Below are positions 39,920 to 54,113 of a DNA stretch of 64,000 bases, piece after piece (positions within the stretch are counted from its first letter, which is position 1; each line of letters begins with the position of its first letter). Position numbers and translations under genes: made by a program. The notes under the pieces were generated by a model. It saw nothing but the letters and a program-made list of their open reading frames with translations. It was not told the origin of the DNA and made no database searches. The DNA is from Formicarius rufipectus (Eukaryota > Chordata > Aves > Passeriformes > Formicariidae), in assembly GCA_013399695.1 (NCBI GenBank), contig VXAU01004938.1, forward strand, positions 2,757,805 through 2,821,804, written 5' to 3'.

Positions 39920-42900
39920 GTAAGTAGGGCACAAATGTTAAGGTCTTTGCTTATAATTATTACAGACATTTAGGTACAACTTCTTTTGGCATCCATGGGA
40001 CATCAGGATTTTGGGCAGAACCCTTCCTACAGAAAAAAAATAAAAAAGGCATTTTTGTTATTGAAGAAAGATGGACAATGAGAACAGTAAAAGGCACTGG
40101 TAGAATAATACCCATGCATACTAGGTTTGACCTAGATCCTAAGTCTCAGTTATGTTTGCTAAGAATTCATATCATTAACCATATGTAAAAATACAAGTAC
40201 TGAATCAGAACAAATTACAAACCAAGAGTTACAAAGAGGTCTCATACCATGTCTAGTACCTCAAACTGTAATTTCCAAGGAACTCAGACATTCCTTGATT
40301 TTTACAGTTATGAAAATGTTAGTTTTCTTGTTTACTAACAGGAAGAATTGAGACTGTAAAACACATTCTATCTAGAGTACTGCCCACTTCAATATAGGTT
40401 GGAACCATTTTATTGGAACTTCCTACAAATGCCTAAATATACCATTCCATCATTTTTGTTAATAATAACTGTACTTGATGCATCAGGATCACAGTAGAAC
40501 AAAATGTGATCCACAGGATGACCCAAGAAACTATATGTTTTGGAAATATACCGTGTTCTCTCTTCATAACACAATTATGGAATGCAAATTATCTGAGAGG
40601 TAAAAAGAGCATACTGTATAGCTTAGATGACTTAAAATTAACACTTTGGGCAGTATTAACATATGACTCTTGGTCCTGATTCACTGGGAAAATACATTAC
40701 AGTGTGTTGCAAACCCTTGCAGTTTATAGGAGTAAAAATTAAATGTATTGAGTAGGATCAAATCCAGTAAATTCAGGACCAAATAAATCCCATACATTGT
40801 TTGTGGATCTCATCAATGCACTGGTGAACATCAACTACTTCATGAGATCTTACTAGTTTGTCATCAGATTGTAACACATTTTACCTAAACTGTCAGTAAA
40901 TGTAAATCTAAGTAAATAGTGAGTAAAACAAAAGATGATACTGAATTCCCTTCATCACTGGAGACTTTCTATCACTCTGATTTTCAGAAGTACAATATTT
41001 TTTGAGTGATAGTCTGAACTATTTGGCTGAGAAGAGGTTCAGTAACAACACAATGTATGGTGAGGTGCACAGTAGCTATTTTTTATGACAACTTTTGCAA
41101 ATTTTTAGTCCAGAAATAGTTTGTGGTTCATGTAGTGGAATAAGTTCTTGTTCCTTTCCACTTAATATCCCTGGGGTTTCTAGCACTGATACCTTTGAGA
41201 AGAATGTTGTGGTTGAAACTTTCAGTTGTTGTACTAATGCATCTCTGGTACTCATTGTAGAACTACTGTGCAATTGAGGGGAAGACAGTAACAACTATTA
41301 TTTTTAGCAGCCATCTATTTGCCAAGCAAAGTGCTGATGACTAAATAATTTGTTACACATGCATTGGTCCAGATTCTGCTTGTCTTTTGCAATCAAAGCT
41401 CTCCTTGATGTGTCTAGGAGAACTGAGATTGCAAGTACAGCCAATTTACTTCTCCAAACACTGAAGAACATATTTTTCTACTTTTCTACCCAATGAACAT
41501 GAGCATGCCCTGAAAAGAATACTTGTAGTATCACTCATGGCGTAAAAAAACATTTAATGAAAGTGAAAAAATTTCCCTTAGATTTATAACAGGGTCGTGC
41601 AGGCAGAAAAAAGGTGCTATGACAATCTATATTATCATCTAAAAGCAAGGATGCCACAAATCCTCTGCAACTCCCAGGTCAGTATCTGACCTCCATTCTT
41701 TTGATCTCTGCCCTATCCTTCATTGCATGTTTGCTGGTAGTCTCATTCTCTCTTCTGAATGTTATCCAATTATTCCATCTAGGTTAGTAAATCAAATAGT
41801 GTTCCCAGGAAATTAACTGCCTCCGCTGTTAAATTGCCAGAATAGTCCCTGAGATGGCTGTGTCTGAGGATCACTAGTCATCTCCCAAGTCATTCCTGGG
41901 TGTCATTCAGGAAGAGGCACAGGCCAGACACCACTGCTGTTTGGATGCAGCCACTGTGTCTGACCCCATCAGACCACAGTCTCTGAGACCTCACCCAGGG
42001 TAAATGCAGTTCTTTCACCAAGAATTCCAGAATACAGCATATAACAGTCTGAATTGCATTGCCCACAGCCATGGGCTTTTTTGTATTACTAGAGAAGTCC
42101 ATGAAGTCTCAGTAACCCTCTTAATTCTCACTACAAGGGGTCTTTCACCAGAAAGCTCTAACCCTGGCATCTAGGTTTGAGTTCAGGTCCTGGGACTGAT
42201 TCACTAGAAGCAACTCCACTGTAGGAGTATCATGGAGACTTCTCTCATAACATCCAGATGGTTGTTATTACAGTGAGAAGTGATCTAGCCATGATGTCTC
42301 ACTTCTTTTTCTAAGATGCCAGTTCTTCAAGAGATGTTCAGAGTATAAATGACACTTACACTAGAGAGGAGCTATTAAAAGGTATATATTCACCATTTTC
42401 CTCCTCTCGTCTGCAGCACTAGGCTATAGATTTCTTTGAGTTTCCACAGAAAGCAATTTCAGCACGTAAACTGTGTTCCTCCCTCGTCAGGTTTTCCATC
42501 TGCGGCTTGCTTTCAGAAGCTGTAAAGACAAGCAGTTGTTTTGCAAGGAAGGGCTGTTGATGTCAAGCTGTGTTAAAGGCAGGTCTGGAGTGCAGTTTGA
42601 GGTTGTAACTTCCCTCATTCTTTGGTTCTTTTTAGAGAAGTTGTAGTTAGACAAAAGGCAGTTGATTATTTTATGGAAGTGTTTTTTGGTTCCCCAATAA
42701 GTTTGGATGCATAGCCACTCACAATCATCTGAAGATATTAAAATTTAAGACCTGGAGATGACTGAAGCAGAAATTTAAAAAGTGATCATATGCGTTTATT
42801 TTCTATGGCCCTCAAAGATGTTAATGTTTACAGATCCTACACCAGCATTCTACTTACTGACCTCTAAGGACACATTATGCATTTTTACATTCACTGCTGC

Positions 42901-45900
42901 CTTTTCTAAAAATGGCAGTTCCATGGAATGGCAAGTGAGCATAAAAAAAGAAATGCAGAGGATATAGTTACAAATAGACTATATAATTCATCATTAGACT
43001 AATGGAAAAATAATGTATTTTCAACTCATACTTGCAGCACATCTCATTAAAACCTAGTTAGGTCTTGGTAATATATTTGCTTGATCTTCTCTCAATGATA
43101 TTAAGGTAACTAATTTTTTATTACTTAGGAGACAAAAGTGGGTGTGTGAAAATATCTGGTCAATCAATAGCCTTGAATTTCCAAGGAAGGTGGATGTACA
43201 GGATACTTATAATCTTGGAAAGGCATAATATCTACTTCAACACAGTGCTACTGGTCTTTACCCAAAGCTAGTGAGATGTGGAAAAAGACCAAAGAAGTGC
43301 TTACAGATGTGTTTTAGCATAAAAACTAGCCTTTTACAGAATGTAGGAAAAATTTTCTCATACTTATAAACCTCTATACAGAAAATGAAATAATGTACAT
43401 GTTTTTGACAGCACCTTCTGAAGAAGTACATACTGAAGTGCATGATATGAGCACCTCATACAATTATTACTATTTCAACTGGACTGTTACAAGACTGGGG
43501 CTACTTAAATGTAGTGTGAAGCATCAAGAAGGCAGATACCCCTTCGATTTCTGGCTAGGCATGCATGGCAAGCAATGAAGGAGTTTATCAGGCCACATTT
43601 GGGATGCCTATATGATCTCCTCCATAGGGGCATAGAGGATTCATTAACTGCCCTCAGGATTTAATGCAGGAAAACTCTCTGTTGGACACTTGAGTGGCCC
43701 TAGATAGATGGAAGTCCCTTCCTTTTACCAACAGGAACTTGTTATAGGATAGGCAGGAAATTCAGATTATCAAGGGTTCATTTTCATTCTAAACCAGTAT
43801 TGCTATCTCTGTCAATGTTTTTGTGGAAGGAAAGCTCTGCAGCTTTTAGACTGTCATTTCCAAGTGTTTTATCTACATTGCTTTTGAACAACAAAACTTA
43901 AAAAATTGCCAATACCTGAGTAATTTAATTAAGTACAAGAGCAAGCAGACAAGACAAAGATGGAAATGTTGCAGGTGGTATGAGTTTTGTGGTTGTTGTG
44001 GCAGGGTTTTAACTGGTAAGACAGAGAAGAGAAGACTGTAGCTGCTAGAGAAGTGGAAGAGAACTGGAAAGTGGAAGAGAAAATGAGATTATCTGCACAC
44101 AACAGTTGTAGGCTGAATGTTACTACTGAGAATTCAACAGAAGTTTGTGCCATATCCAGTCATCTTACAGGTTTTAAGGAAGAGAATATCCCAAAATGTG
44201 TCCAGAACAAAGTTGAGAGAGGCACACAATGGAAAAGAGGAGAGCAAAAAACAAACTTGCTGATACGTGTTGATGAGAAGACTCAAAAGGCTGATCTGTG
44301 AGTGGTAACAGTAAGCTATCACTGACCAGGAGGACAACACAGTTACTAGTGTACTTCCTCCATGACAGAATGAAAAGGAAAAACAAAAGATGGAAGAGAA
44401 AGGGGATTCTGTATCAGGAAGTAGTGAAGAAATACGACTTGGTAGGGATAGTCACAGCTTAAGTAGAAATCATCAGGATATTTAGGAGACTGTCAGAAAG
44501 AGGAAAATGCAGAATGATACTCAGAAAGATGGAAGAAAAGTGGAACCAGATCCAGGCTAAGAGAAGGCAGGTCTGCCCTCTTTAAAGAGTCCTTTTCAAA
44601 GGTTAATAGATGTGCAATGGCAAACAACAGAAGGGTAGAGCTGAAAGATGTGTGCAGTGTAAGAGTCAAGCCTCAGAAGAGTAGGCCAACAGGCAAAAGG
44701 ATCCTTGAGGGACCACAAAAAGTCTCACACCCATTCACCACTTTGGGAGTGCTATGCCAGTGTTACTGTTACAATAGATGTGAAATGATTGTATCATCTT
44801 AAAGAAAATATTCACAGAAATGCTGTACATAAAAGGATAAAACTAGTTGTATGGTATAAAGCAACAACCACACATCCATCAGAGCAATTTCTTAGAATGT
44901 GCACCAAATGTTTGTTAGGCAGGCAGATGGTCAGAGAGCTGAATAACTTTGGTGAATTTTCCAAGATGTTCAATCCTGATGATCTGCAGCACAGTAACAA
45001 AATGGGAGATATTTGGAAAATCCATTGCCTGAGATGAACTCCTATCCCTCGCTCAACCTAAAAGTTTGCCCTCTACTATTGCTCTACTATTGGAGCACAC
45101 AAATCAGAGAGCTTATGCCAACAGGAGATCACGATCTGAAACCCAATCAAGACTATCATGTGTTCCTGAAAAACCCTTGCATATATTAGTAGAGATTTGT
45201 ATCCCTTGTTTAAAAGTTGTTAACCCCTGACTGATAAATACTGAATAAATTCTGGCATTCAGAGAACGAGGCTCACAAACTGTGATGAGGTCAGAGATGT
45301 ACTCATTATTTGTTCTTTCACCAAAGAAGTGAGTGTGTAAGTGAACCATAAGAGGTTCCTTAAGGGCCCTGAGGACCATGGAGAAAGCTTATGAGCATCA
45401 GCCTGGGAGGCATTGGCAAGATATGCAACATGTGTGTTTGGAGCAGATAAGACACACAGATCCTTGGACAAGCTGAGATCTTTATTCCTCCCACTAATAA
45501 CATTCCCAATAGGGTGCAGGTGCCTCCTGTTATTCTCAGGAATTCCATCTAGCTTCTCCTGCCAGGACTTAAGAAGCCAAATATGCCCAAAGTGCATCCA
45601 CCCAGTGCATAGTATTACAGCCTGTAACAGTTGCAGAATGGTGGTGGATAATTCACTGGGAAAGCTGGAGGCAAGAAGGCATGGTTTCCAGAGTCACTTG
45701 AATGCCAATATTATAAATACTATACATATGATGATGACCTTTTCACAACACATGGGAAACTGGAGGTAATTTTATTTATTATTGGGATAATATCTAGACA
45801 CTGATGAACTCGTTAACTGATCTGAAAATCTGGAAAGGACTCCCAAAGGCAATGCAGGTCCAAGAAACTAGGGAAATTAGGAAAGTCACACTGGAGCTCC

Positions 45901-46966
45901 AGTGTGCAATGATTACAAATTTTTCAGGATCACTTTATGGTCAAAAGCATTTTTATAGCACCTTTTGTTATTGAAATTCTTCACATTTTTTTCTTGCTTA
46001 CATTTTCTGCCTTCACAGAAAAGCATGAGAAGGACAAAAAGTGTTTTACAAAAAGCAACACCACCTGTTTTATTACATAAAATGTAACACATATACTTCT
46101 TTCTCCTCTGCATATATACACAAAATAAATATAGCCCATATGGCACTCTGAGTATGTATGTGCTCACATTCATGCCACACATAGTTATCCTTTCAAGACG
46201 TCACCTGCTAACTTGTACTATTCTGCAAACTGGCAGAGCTTCTACTGCTGCAATACTGCACTGTAGAAGATGCTGATCTGTAGGACAGATGTTATCCCTG
46301 ATATATTCTATGTCTGGTAGTGTATAAAACATTGATTTTTTTCTGCTGAATTAAGTATTGATTTAATTGGAGCTTTTTCTGCCTCCAATTTTGAGATCAT
46401 GGAACACTATTTCTAAGACTTGTACATATTGCTTGGTGGTTTGCAATATTTCAGTAATGTCTTGAGGCTTTCTGTTTCATTGCAAATGCATTTACAGCAA
46501 TAAATTGTTCAACAAACACTGAATTTTATTAAACTGGCAAAATATGTGATAAAGAAAGCTAAACAAGCCCACAGTCAGCTGTGTCAAAAATAAACAAATG
46601 TTTTCTTTTAAATGCTAAAATAATGTGCAAATGAGGCTCAACAAAACTAAAATGCAGGATAATTCCAAAACTGAAGTGTGTATAAAATTAAAGTTCAAGC
46701 GAAGAATAGTCACACTATCCAGCTGCAGTTCCACTACAGAAGGGATCCATCATTCCATGTGTAAGGAAATCCTTAGCCATTTTCTCCTATTCATGGCCAC
46801 AACGTATTGCTCATGGTAACTTAACCAAGAGACAGAGCCCCATTTTTGAGCTGGAGCAAAGATCCTCCCTCTTAAAGCTTTTTTAGGGTTAGTTTTCTTC
46901 TGACTGTATTTACTGGTAGAGAACCAGTGTGTACCAGCACAACTGAGCACATTCCTGTGCCCTCAG

Positions 46967-47042
46967 GGATGAGACAACAGGTCTGTCTGGACAAGACAGG
47001 CAACTCTTTACACGCATCCTGCTGCCTCATCTTACACATGGT
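46967..47042 (+). other. Weak exon-like segment
   Basis: This 76-bp segment is preceded by GCACATTCCTGTGCCCTCAG and followed by GGT|GTAAGTATG. Two frames are open throughout, one starting with ATG. No known peptide is recognised. Confidence 0.15.
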
Positions 47043-48491
47043 GTAAGTATGCTCCCCCTAGAAATTATGTCCTCTGCAATCTTTTCCCTTTGCTTTCTAC
47101 TTTCTCTTCCCATCTCTTCTCCTGTGAGCAAGTGTGTAAAAAGAGGGGACAGCCTCGGCCTTGCAGTTGCTGAACTTCTTCAGCACCCACAGAACGACCA
47201 TCAGGGTTCAACCTCTGGCCATCTGCAGCAGCACTGCCATATTCAAACTGACCAGCAGGCAACTCACCCCACAAACTCCCATGCACTTTCAGTGTGAAAC
47301 AAAAAAAGTCCAATCAGTGTTTTGTCTCAAATTAAGTACATATAGTTTCTCCTCGTTTCCTCTTGTATCCTGTCTTGAGGTTTAGAAAGCTACAATTTGC
47401 ATTTTATGGTTTTATCATGACTACACATATTCAAGATGGGTAATGCAGAGGAAAACACTGAAAAGCAAAGCAACTGCAGTAATATTAGAAGGCAAGTTAC
47501 TGCCTTCTTTTTCAATCAAGTAATACAGGAAGTCACAGAAACATGAAATCAATCTCCTTCCTAATGCAATCCCTCCTATTTTGTCTATTCTCAATACTCT
47601 CCAGTGACAAAGACTCCATAATTTGCCCAAGCAGTCTGTTACAACATTTAATTACCTCCATCATCTTTTTTTGTTGGTGGATTGCAATTTTCCTGAAAGT
47701 AGGACATGGTTATGGCTGATACAAAAGATCTCTTTCACTAGTCAGGGCTCTACTACTTTCTTGTAAGCTGATCATCTTGTTCGGAACAAATATATTTCAG
47801 AGGTTCCTAACTGGAAAAGCATGGTGGCACTTCACGCCAGTGAAGAACTTTTCTCAATGACACTTTTACAAGACTGGTGACTGCAAAATATATAGATGAA
47901 CAAAGGGTCACGATCATTTCATTAAATCACCAATTATTAAATGTTTAAAACTTGCAAATGTCACTTCTTTGCAATGGTGAGAGAACAGAAGAACATCATT
48001 GGGGTGAAGAAAGAAGATGCTCGGGAGTTTTTGTTGAGAACTTTAATAGCCCATTCCCTAAGGGAGAGACATTTCCTAAAAGAAGTTTTCTCTCTCCCAT
48101 TTTCAGTGACTGTAGCAAGACTTAAGCAAGGACAGGATATACTCTTCTATTGTGAGTTCCTCTGACTAAATACAGACATTGGCAATGAAGAAATCTGCAG
48201 CTGAGTTAGTCCTCTTCATTTCCTTTACAGTTAATGGAAAAAGATTTGGGTTTGTTGTGATTAAGCTTCTGCCTTGGACACCTTCTATACGATGAGATGC
48301 ACCCCACAAATGTGGAATTTGCTCCACTGATCATAACCTGAACCTGAGATAAATGGCTTGTGTACAGACATCTAGACTGCAAGCATTTAAAGTGAAGTGA
48401 GAGAAATCCTTCTGCTGCTTTTAGCAGGAACACTTTCCATGGAAGGATTCATATTATTTGGAGGCAAAATCACAGCCCTGTTTTGATTAGC

Positions 48492-48508
48492 TTTTTTTTT
48501 TTTTTTTT
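48492..48508. repeat. T17 homopolymer
   Basis: A run of 17 T on +, bounded by GC and CTG. It has no recognisable retrocopy body beside it. Confidence 0.85.
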
Positions 48509-51500
48509 CTGAATCTGCAGTCTATTAACACTCACTCATGCAGATTGTAATGATGTATTGTATATTCTTTTTAAATCTTATGTAACAGTTCTAGTGTGTA
48601 ACAATGTCACGGTAATTAGAATCACAGTTTAGACTATTATGAGGCATTTTCTGCTTGGCTTGTTCTTTGAAAATGTTATTTCTGTCATTTGGCAGCCATG
48701 TTGCCAAGGATGTGGGGAGATGTGTAAACAATTTGCTAAAGTTTCTATCCCAAATCAAAGCTAGTCAGGTCCCAGGAAAGTCAGAATCCTCTGTTTTCAT
48801 TATCAATCCATAAGAAAACTTCCTACCCTCTGAAAGTTTTCTTCCAAGATCAGGCAAAGAGGACAGAAATTGAGACTGCCTGGTAGCTCAGAGTGTGACT
48901 GAGGCCGTGCTACCAAAAGCATCTGCTGAGAAACTCCTTCAGGCCATCTCATGGAGCAGGTTCAGAGCGCACAGCTCTGCACTCACTGAGGGATACCTGC
49001 TATCACAGTGCCCACGTTCTATTACTGCTCTTCCAGTCTGTTTCTGCCTCCACAAAGAAGCCTCAGGCTGAAGAACTGGATGAAGCAAACAGTAGATTAG
49101 TGCTGAGAGAACTAGCAAGTGTCTAAATTCAGGATTTTGTAGCAGAGTACATAGTCAAGTCATTCTTGGCCCTCTAATGACTTTCTTTTGATTCCCAGTT
49201 GAGCTGTTTCATATGTTGTGCTTGTGGTTCTGGTAAAATGAAAACACAGCTCAGGAGGCTGCTGCTAATACTTATATACTTTATTACTGCAACAGTTGTG
49301 TTCCCCATTCTTTGCACACAGACTCTACTTTTCTAACCAGTGACTTGAGTATGAGAGCAGCTAGTAGTAAAACAGCAGCTAGCTGACAGTGTGGAAACTC
49401 ATAAAAGTTGGCCAAGCAGCCTTAACAGTCAGTAAGGAAAATGAGGGGTTAAATGGCAAATAACAAAGTATACATTGCCCCTAAGTTTCTAAGAAGCTGA
49501 AGCAGGAGAAAAGCTGGAATACCTAGAAAAATTAATGTTAAAGTTTGACACCTCACAAACTTAGCCAAACCACAGCAGGAGCTGGCAGTGTATGTTGTGA
49601 GCTGCATGTAAAAATAATGTGTGTGAATACCAAATAACAGTACGGTTAATACCAGGAATAAGGATTTTCAATTTGGACAGTTAGATTGTGCATAAATTTG
49701 GGAGTAAGTCCTTTGTTTTGCTTTAGGAGTTTGGGTAAGTTGCAGGAGCTCCCTGCATCTTGATTTTATCATCTCTAATACCAAGATGAGAACCATGTAT
49801 ACAGAAACTGGTTATTTTCCACAGTATGAGGTGATGCCTTGGTCAAGGAACAGTATGGAAGCCATTTCTGCATCTGCTGAAGCAAGAAAGGATTAGCTAC
49901 CACTGACAAGCTGTCACCATGATATTGCCAGGATAACCAGTCCCTGTGTCCACTTTGGTTTATCTTTCTCTTTCAGGATAGAAACACAAACCACTGTATC
50001 CATGAATAAAATATTCTGCCCTACAAACAGATCATTTCCTCTTCAAGTCCGGTGGTTGTCCAGACAAAATCATCTCAGAAACACCACAAAAGTAATGAGA
50101 TGTAGCTGAACACAAGGAGAGAACTTGGGAAAGGGAACAAAGTTAATAAATAAGGATTGGGGGAAAGCTCAGGAGAATTCTTTCTGAGACAAACACGTAG
50201 TTCAGAAATGAGAAGATTTTTAAATGGTCAGGATGTCAGGAGGGCGTTGAAGAAACATTCCGAGAGCAGACTTCAGCCCAGGGAGAGTGCTGTAATTCCC
50301 TTAACTTCAGTACAATTTATTTCAAGTCAGTCAAAAAAGACCCCAAATGTATATGACACACTACTGCAGCTATGAGGAGATGAGTAACCGGGCTGGGAGC
50401 TGGAGAGGTGAGTGCAGGAGGGAACATCCTGCCCTTCTTGAGTGCAGGCACACAGGCACACAGCTGCCTGCCATGACCCCATCACCCGTGAAGGAACTCC
50501 ACGGAACCTGCTCATCTGCAGACCCCCAGCCTCAAGCCCTCCCTCTGGCTCTTCCCACCTGCTTCCCTGACAACTGATGGCTCAGAAGCACTGGCACATC
50601 AGCTGCCCCAGGCAAGGAGCTTTCTCCTGTCCTGCCACTTGTCCTCTTTTCTCGCCCCTGCAGCCACATGGGCAAGACATTTATTTCTTCTGCTGTGCCC
50701 TCAGAAGGGTATTGCTGTCTGCTATGGCAAGCACAAGACTGCCGAGCCCCACAAGCCTGCTAAGGAGAGTGGGGCATCTGTCCAGGAACTGAGAAAGAAA
50801 TCGGTTAAGAGCTGCGGCATTAGGTCAGCCAGTGATGTGCAGAGGCTGCCTGCTGGCAGGGTCTGACTCTGCCCCGGGCAGGGCTGGCCCATTCCTGGTG
50901 CTCACCAGGAGCAGGAGGCCAGCAGGAATGGGACTGCCCTGGCCTCATGTCCCCTTCTCACCTCCCACCTGACCCCAGCAAAGACTGCTCCTTACTGCAA
51001 ATTTGTTCACTTTAGCTACAGGAAACAACAGCTTCCAGCACCAAATTTAAGCCTCTGCAACGTATTACAATTAATGTATTCTTATTTAATGACCACAGGC
51101 ACAGCTGAACCTCTGCAAAAATTCCTTATTAAGAATACAGAGAGGTGTCTTTAGGACAGCAGTTTCAAGCTTGTATATACTCAGCTAGTAAATATGAACT
51201 TTGAAGCACGTACTACCTTACCATATGGACTCAGAAACTTGGATCTGTGGTGTTTGTTCATCTTACTCCCATTTTAAAATCAGTCTCAGAAGGCTCTCAG
51301 GGTATGGTTTAGAGTATCAAGCCATAGAGGAAGTGGGTTTTTTTACTTGCTTAAGGATTGTTAACATTGTCAATTCATCAAGTTGATTTATATTTCTTGT
51401 TTTCCCCAGCTTTCTGAAAGTGTCTCCTCTTTTCCTTTTCTCATGACATGCTGAATGACGTGATTCTGGCATGTTCTTGTTGTGATTGTCAATAGGCAGG

Positions 51501-52361
51501 AAGATTTACAGCCTAAGGATAAAAAAATCCTCTGGCTATGGTCTCCTCTTGTACTCTAGCTTAGGAATCAGAAAGAGGGAATTAATTTTAAATTGACTGT
51601 AAACACTAATGAAGAATTAAACATTCAAAATCATATTGCTTAGCTACATATTTTCCAATAAGTAATACTTTGTGCTGGTCAAAATCATACAAAAATTCCT
51701 CAAATTTTTCAAGATGACTGTATAACTATTGAACTGACTGATAGGTTTCATAATAAAAGAGAAAGGTTTTTTAATAGTTCACTGAGCAAAAAAAAAAAAT
51801 TAATCTTCATTTAGTAATGTGTAGTACTGTGGTACCCACAAAAAGTAGGTGGTGAGTTTTCAGCACTTTTAAATAAACCCCTCAAAAAACCTGTGCGTTT
51901 ACAACTCATTATGTGTGACTGGGATCATTGCCTTTCCGCTTGGTTCCTGCAGAACTGGCACAAAGGCAGAAAATGACAGATCCAGAAAAGGGATTTCACA
52001 TGACTATTCCCTTTTTAGAGCATTTTAAGCTTTATTAACAAAACACTTTAAACATTGAATTAAGTGATGAAGCTCCTTGGCATTAGAAAACAGCTTTCAA
52101 AACCACTGTTTTAGTTTCCAAGAAGAAAATGCTTAATACCAAAAACATTTCTGTTTCCAACTATAACAGTATCTGGCATAATGGGATATTGTAACAATAA
52201 TTCCCGTCTCTTGGTGAGTGTGGATGGTTTTCTACTCCACAGTAATAGCAGAAGTATGCAGTGGAAGGGTCAGCCTTGAGCTCAGCAGAACACAGTGTAT
52301 ATGATTTTAGGCAAGCCGTTCAAGACTATCTCCAAGAAAGGCAGCAGCAGGCAGCACTTAC

Positions 52362-52461
52362 AGTGCATAACTTCAGGACCTGGTCTCATCTTACAGTGCA
52401 GGTGGAGGGCTGCACGTCTTGGGAAGGAATCCAGAATAACTGGGGAATTGTCTAAATCTGG
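52362..52461 (-). other. Candidate exon on minus strand, upstream of EMC2
   Basis: Read on minus, the acceptor CTGATCTCTCTCCTAG leads into 100 bp that end CACT|GTAAGTGC, a consensus donor. One frame is open from the first base through the whole segment, starting PDLDNSPVILDSF; the other two contain stops. It lies 1.2-1.7 kb from the EMC2 CpG island and points away from it. A spliced divergent transcript is therefore possible. It is not an EIF3E exon that I recognise. It could be coding, non-coding or chance. Confidence 0.27.
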
Positions 52462-53383
52462 CTAGGAGAGAGATCAGAGTTATTGCTGAGAACAGGAACG
52501 AGACTGAGTCCCTGTGGGGTACTGTCTCCTGCCTCTTATTGAGATAAAGTTGTGGGCAGGTGCAGAAAAACAGAGCTACATGTCCAGGGAGCAGCAAGTC
52601 CAAACACCTCCCAAACACTTCAAACACACATTTCTGAAATTTCAGCTCCTTCAGCATTAGGTGGCAGCTGACAGGGCTTTTAAAAGCATCAAAATTTTGG
52701 ATTTATAGGCTTAAAAGTTCTGTCTGTCCCGCATTAGGCATTATAGCTAGCTAAGCAATCCAGCAGCACTGAATTCGGCACATTAATTTTTCATTTTACC
52801 TCATCTATTTCAGTGTTACTGAATGTGCAGAGCACGTAATGTGCAGAGCAGGTGTGTGCTAAATCCTTTATGGACCTGGCCTGTAATCATTCCATATTCA
52901 TTCCTTTACTTGTAAAACAGGAATATCAGTTCTCTGCTCATATACTACTAAGTATATAAATATTTTTGGAAGTGTTCAGATAATATAGACACTGGCATTT
53001 TAAAGTTAGTTGGAAGTACAGCTGCGCTCTGCAAGGCCTAAACAACCCAGTCACCTAAATAAAAAACTGCTTTAGAAGGGAGAAAAATTAGGCACACGCA
53101 GTATTTCCAGACCACCATTTGAATTCCAGTTGAGGCCATTTAGCTGTCAAAGTTGTGACATGTAATTACATTGTAGATAGTATTAAGAATTAGCAGTTTA
53201 TTCTAGTCAGAGGAACATAATATATATAGAAACGGTTGATACTAGGGTTCATTTGTTGATGGAGATAATGGATTAATTTTGAGTATGGAGTCTGAGGTAT
53301 TTCCTATCAGAAATCCTGTCAGAGTTAAATGTCAGACAAATAAGCTTCTGGTGATATTTTCTAAACCCCAGTTCCTTTAGCAC

Positions 53384-53478
53384 ACTGAATCACAGAGTCA
53401 AGTTATGTTGGAAAAGATCTTTGAGATCACCCAGTCCAACCTGCGACCACTATGTCAACTAGACCATACAGGAACTTA
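53384..53478 (-). mobile_element. Short CR1 3' fragment
   Basis: On + it reads 'GAATCACAGAGTCAAGTTAT', 'GAAAAGATCTTTGAGATCAC', 'CCAGTCCAACC' and 'TATGTCAACTAGACCAT'. This is the reverse complement of a CR1 terminus of the type whose sense strand ends 'AAGGTCTTTTCCAACCTAA'. Only about 95 bp remain. A T21 run starts ten bases downstream. Confidence 0.8.
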
Positions 53479-53488
53479 AAAATGCATC

Positions 53489-53509
53489 TTTTTTTTTTTT
53501 TTTTTTTTT
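53489..53509. repeat. T21 homopolymer
   Basis: A run of 21 T just right of the CR1 fragment and about 0.6 kb upstream of the EMC2 start codon. It may be length-variable. Confidence 0.9.
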
Positions 53510-54113
53510 ACATCTTCAGTGGAGATACATTTATCCACCGAATACATTTCTTCAATTTCAATACTGGATATCGGGAGCCTTATTTACTAAGAAACCCCTC
53601 ATCTCTGTGGCTAGTGGTCAGCAGAAGACAGGACGTCCGAAGATAAACAGCGGAGAGGGCCCGTGGCGGGTCCGGAGCACCTGCAGTTCTCGCACCGAAC
53701 CCAAACCGCACCAGCCCCGGTTCCAGCGCCCCGCCTCGATCCGCTCCAACTGCACGGACGCGGCCAGTTTATGTGGACTGTAAACCAGGTAATTAACCTG
53801 CAGCCTCAGTCTGGGCTCTGAGACTGTAACCCCGGCCAGCCCGCCGGGCCCGGGGATGGCACCTGAGTCCGTCACTGCGGCCTCGGAGCGAACAGGGGCA
53901 GCACAGCCCCGAGCGTCGGCGGTGCAAGGATCTGCCTGCCCGGCCGCGACAAGGAGCGCGGGGTACGGGGGGCTCCGCAGGTGAAAGGGAAGCTCGGCGG
54001 TCNTCGGCGGTCCCGCCGTGGGGCGGCCCCACCGCGGGGCTGGCGGGCCGGGCCGGGCCGGGCCGGCCCCGCTCCCGCCCATGAGGGCCGGGCCCGTCTC
54101 GCGTCACGGGGCG

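Larger units (their letters stand above)
34789..53383. other. Long gene-poor interval upstream of EMC2
   Basis: About 18.6 kb without a recognisable gene or clear transposon. It holds a C9-A11 run with an ambiguous base at 39155, a T17 run at 48492-48508 and a few exon-like segments (39835-39919 +, 46967-47042 +, 52362-52461 -). A GC-richer patch lies at about 50360-50960, with short overlapping open frames but no known domain. Confidence 0.5.

Noticed and set aside
41890..42180. Possible LTR on the minus strand
   Set aside because: No TG...CA ends, target duplication or polyadenylation signal could be placed.
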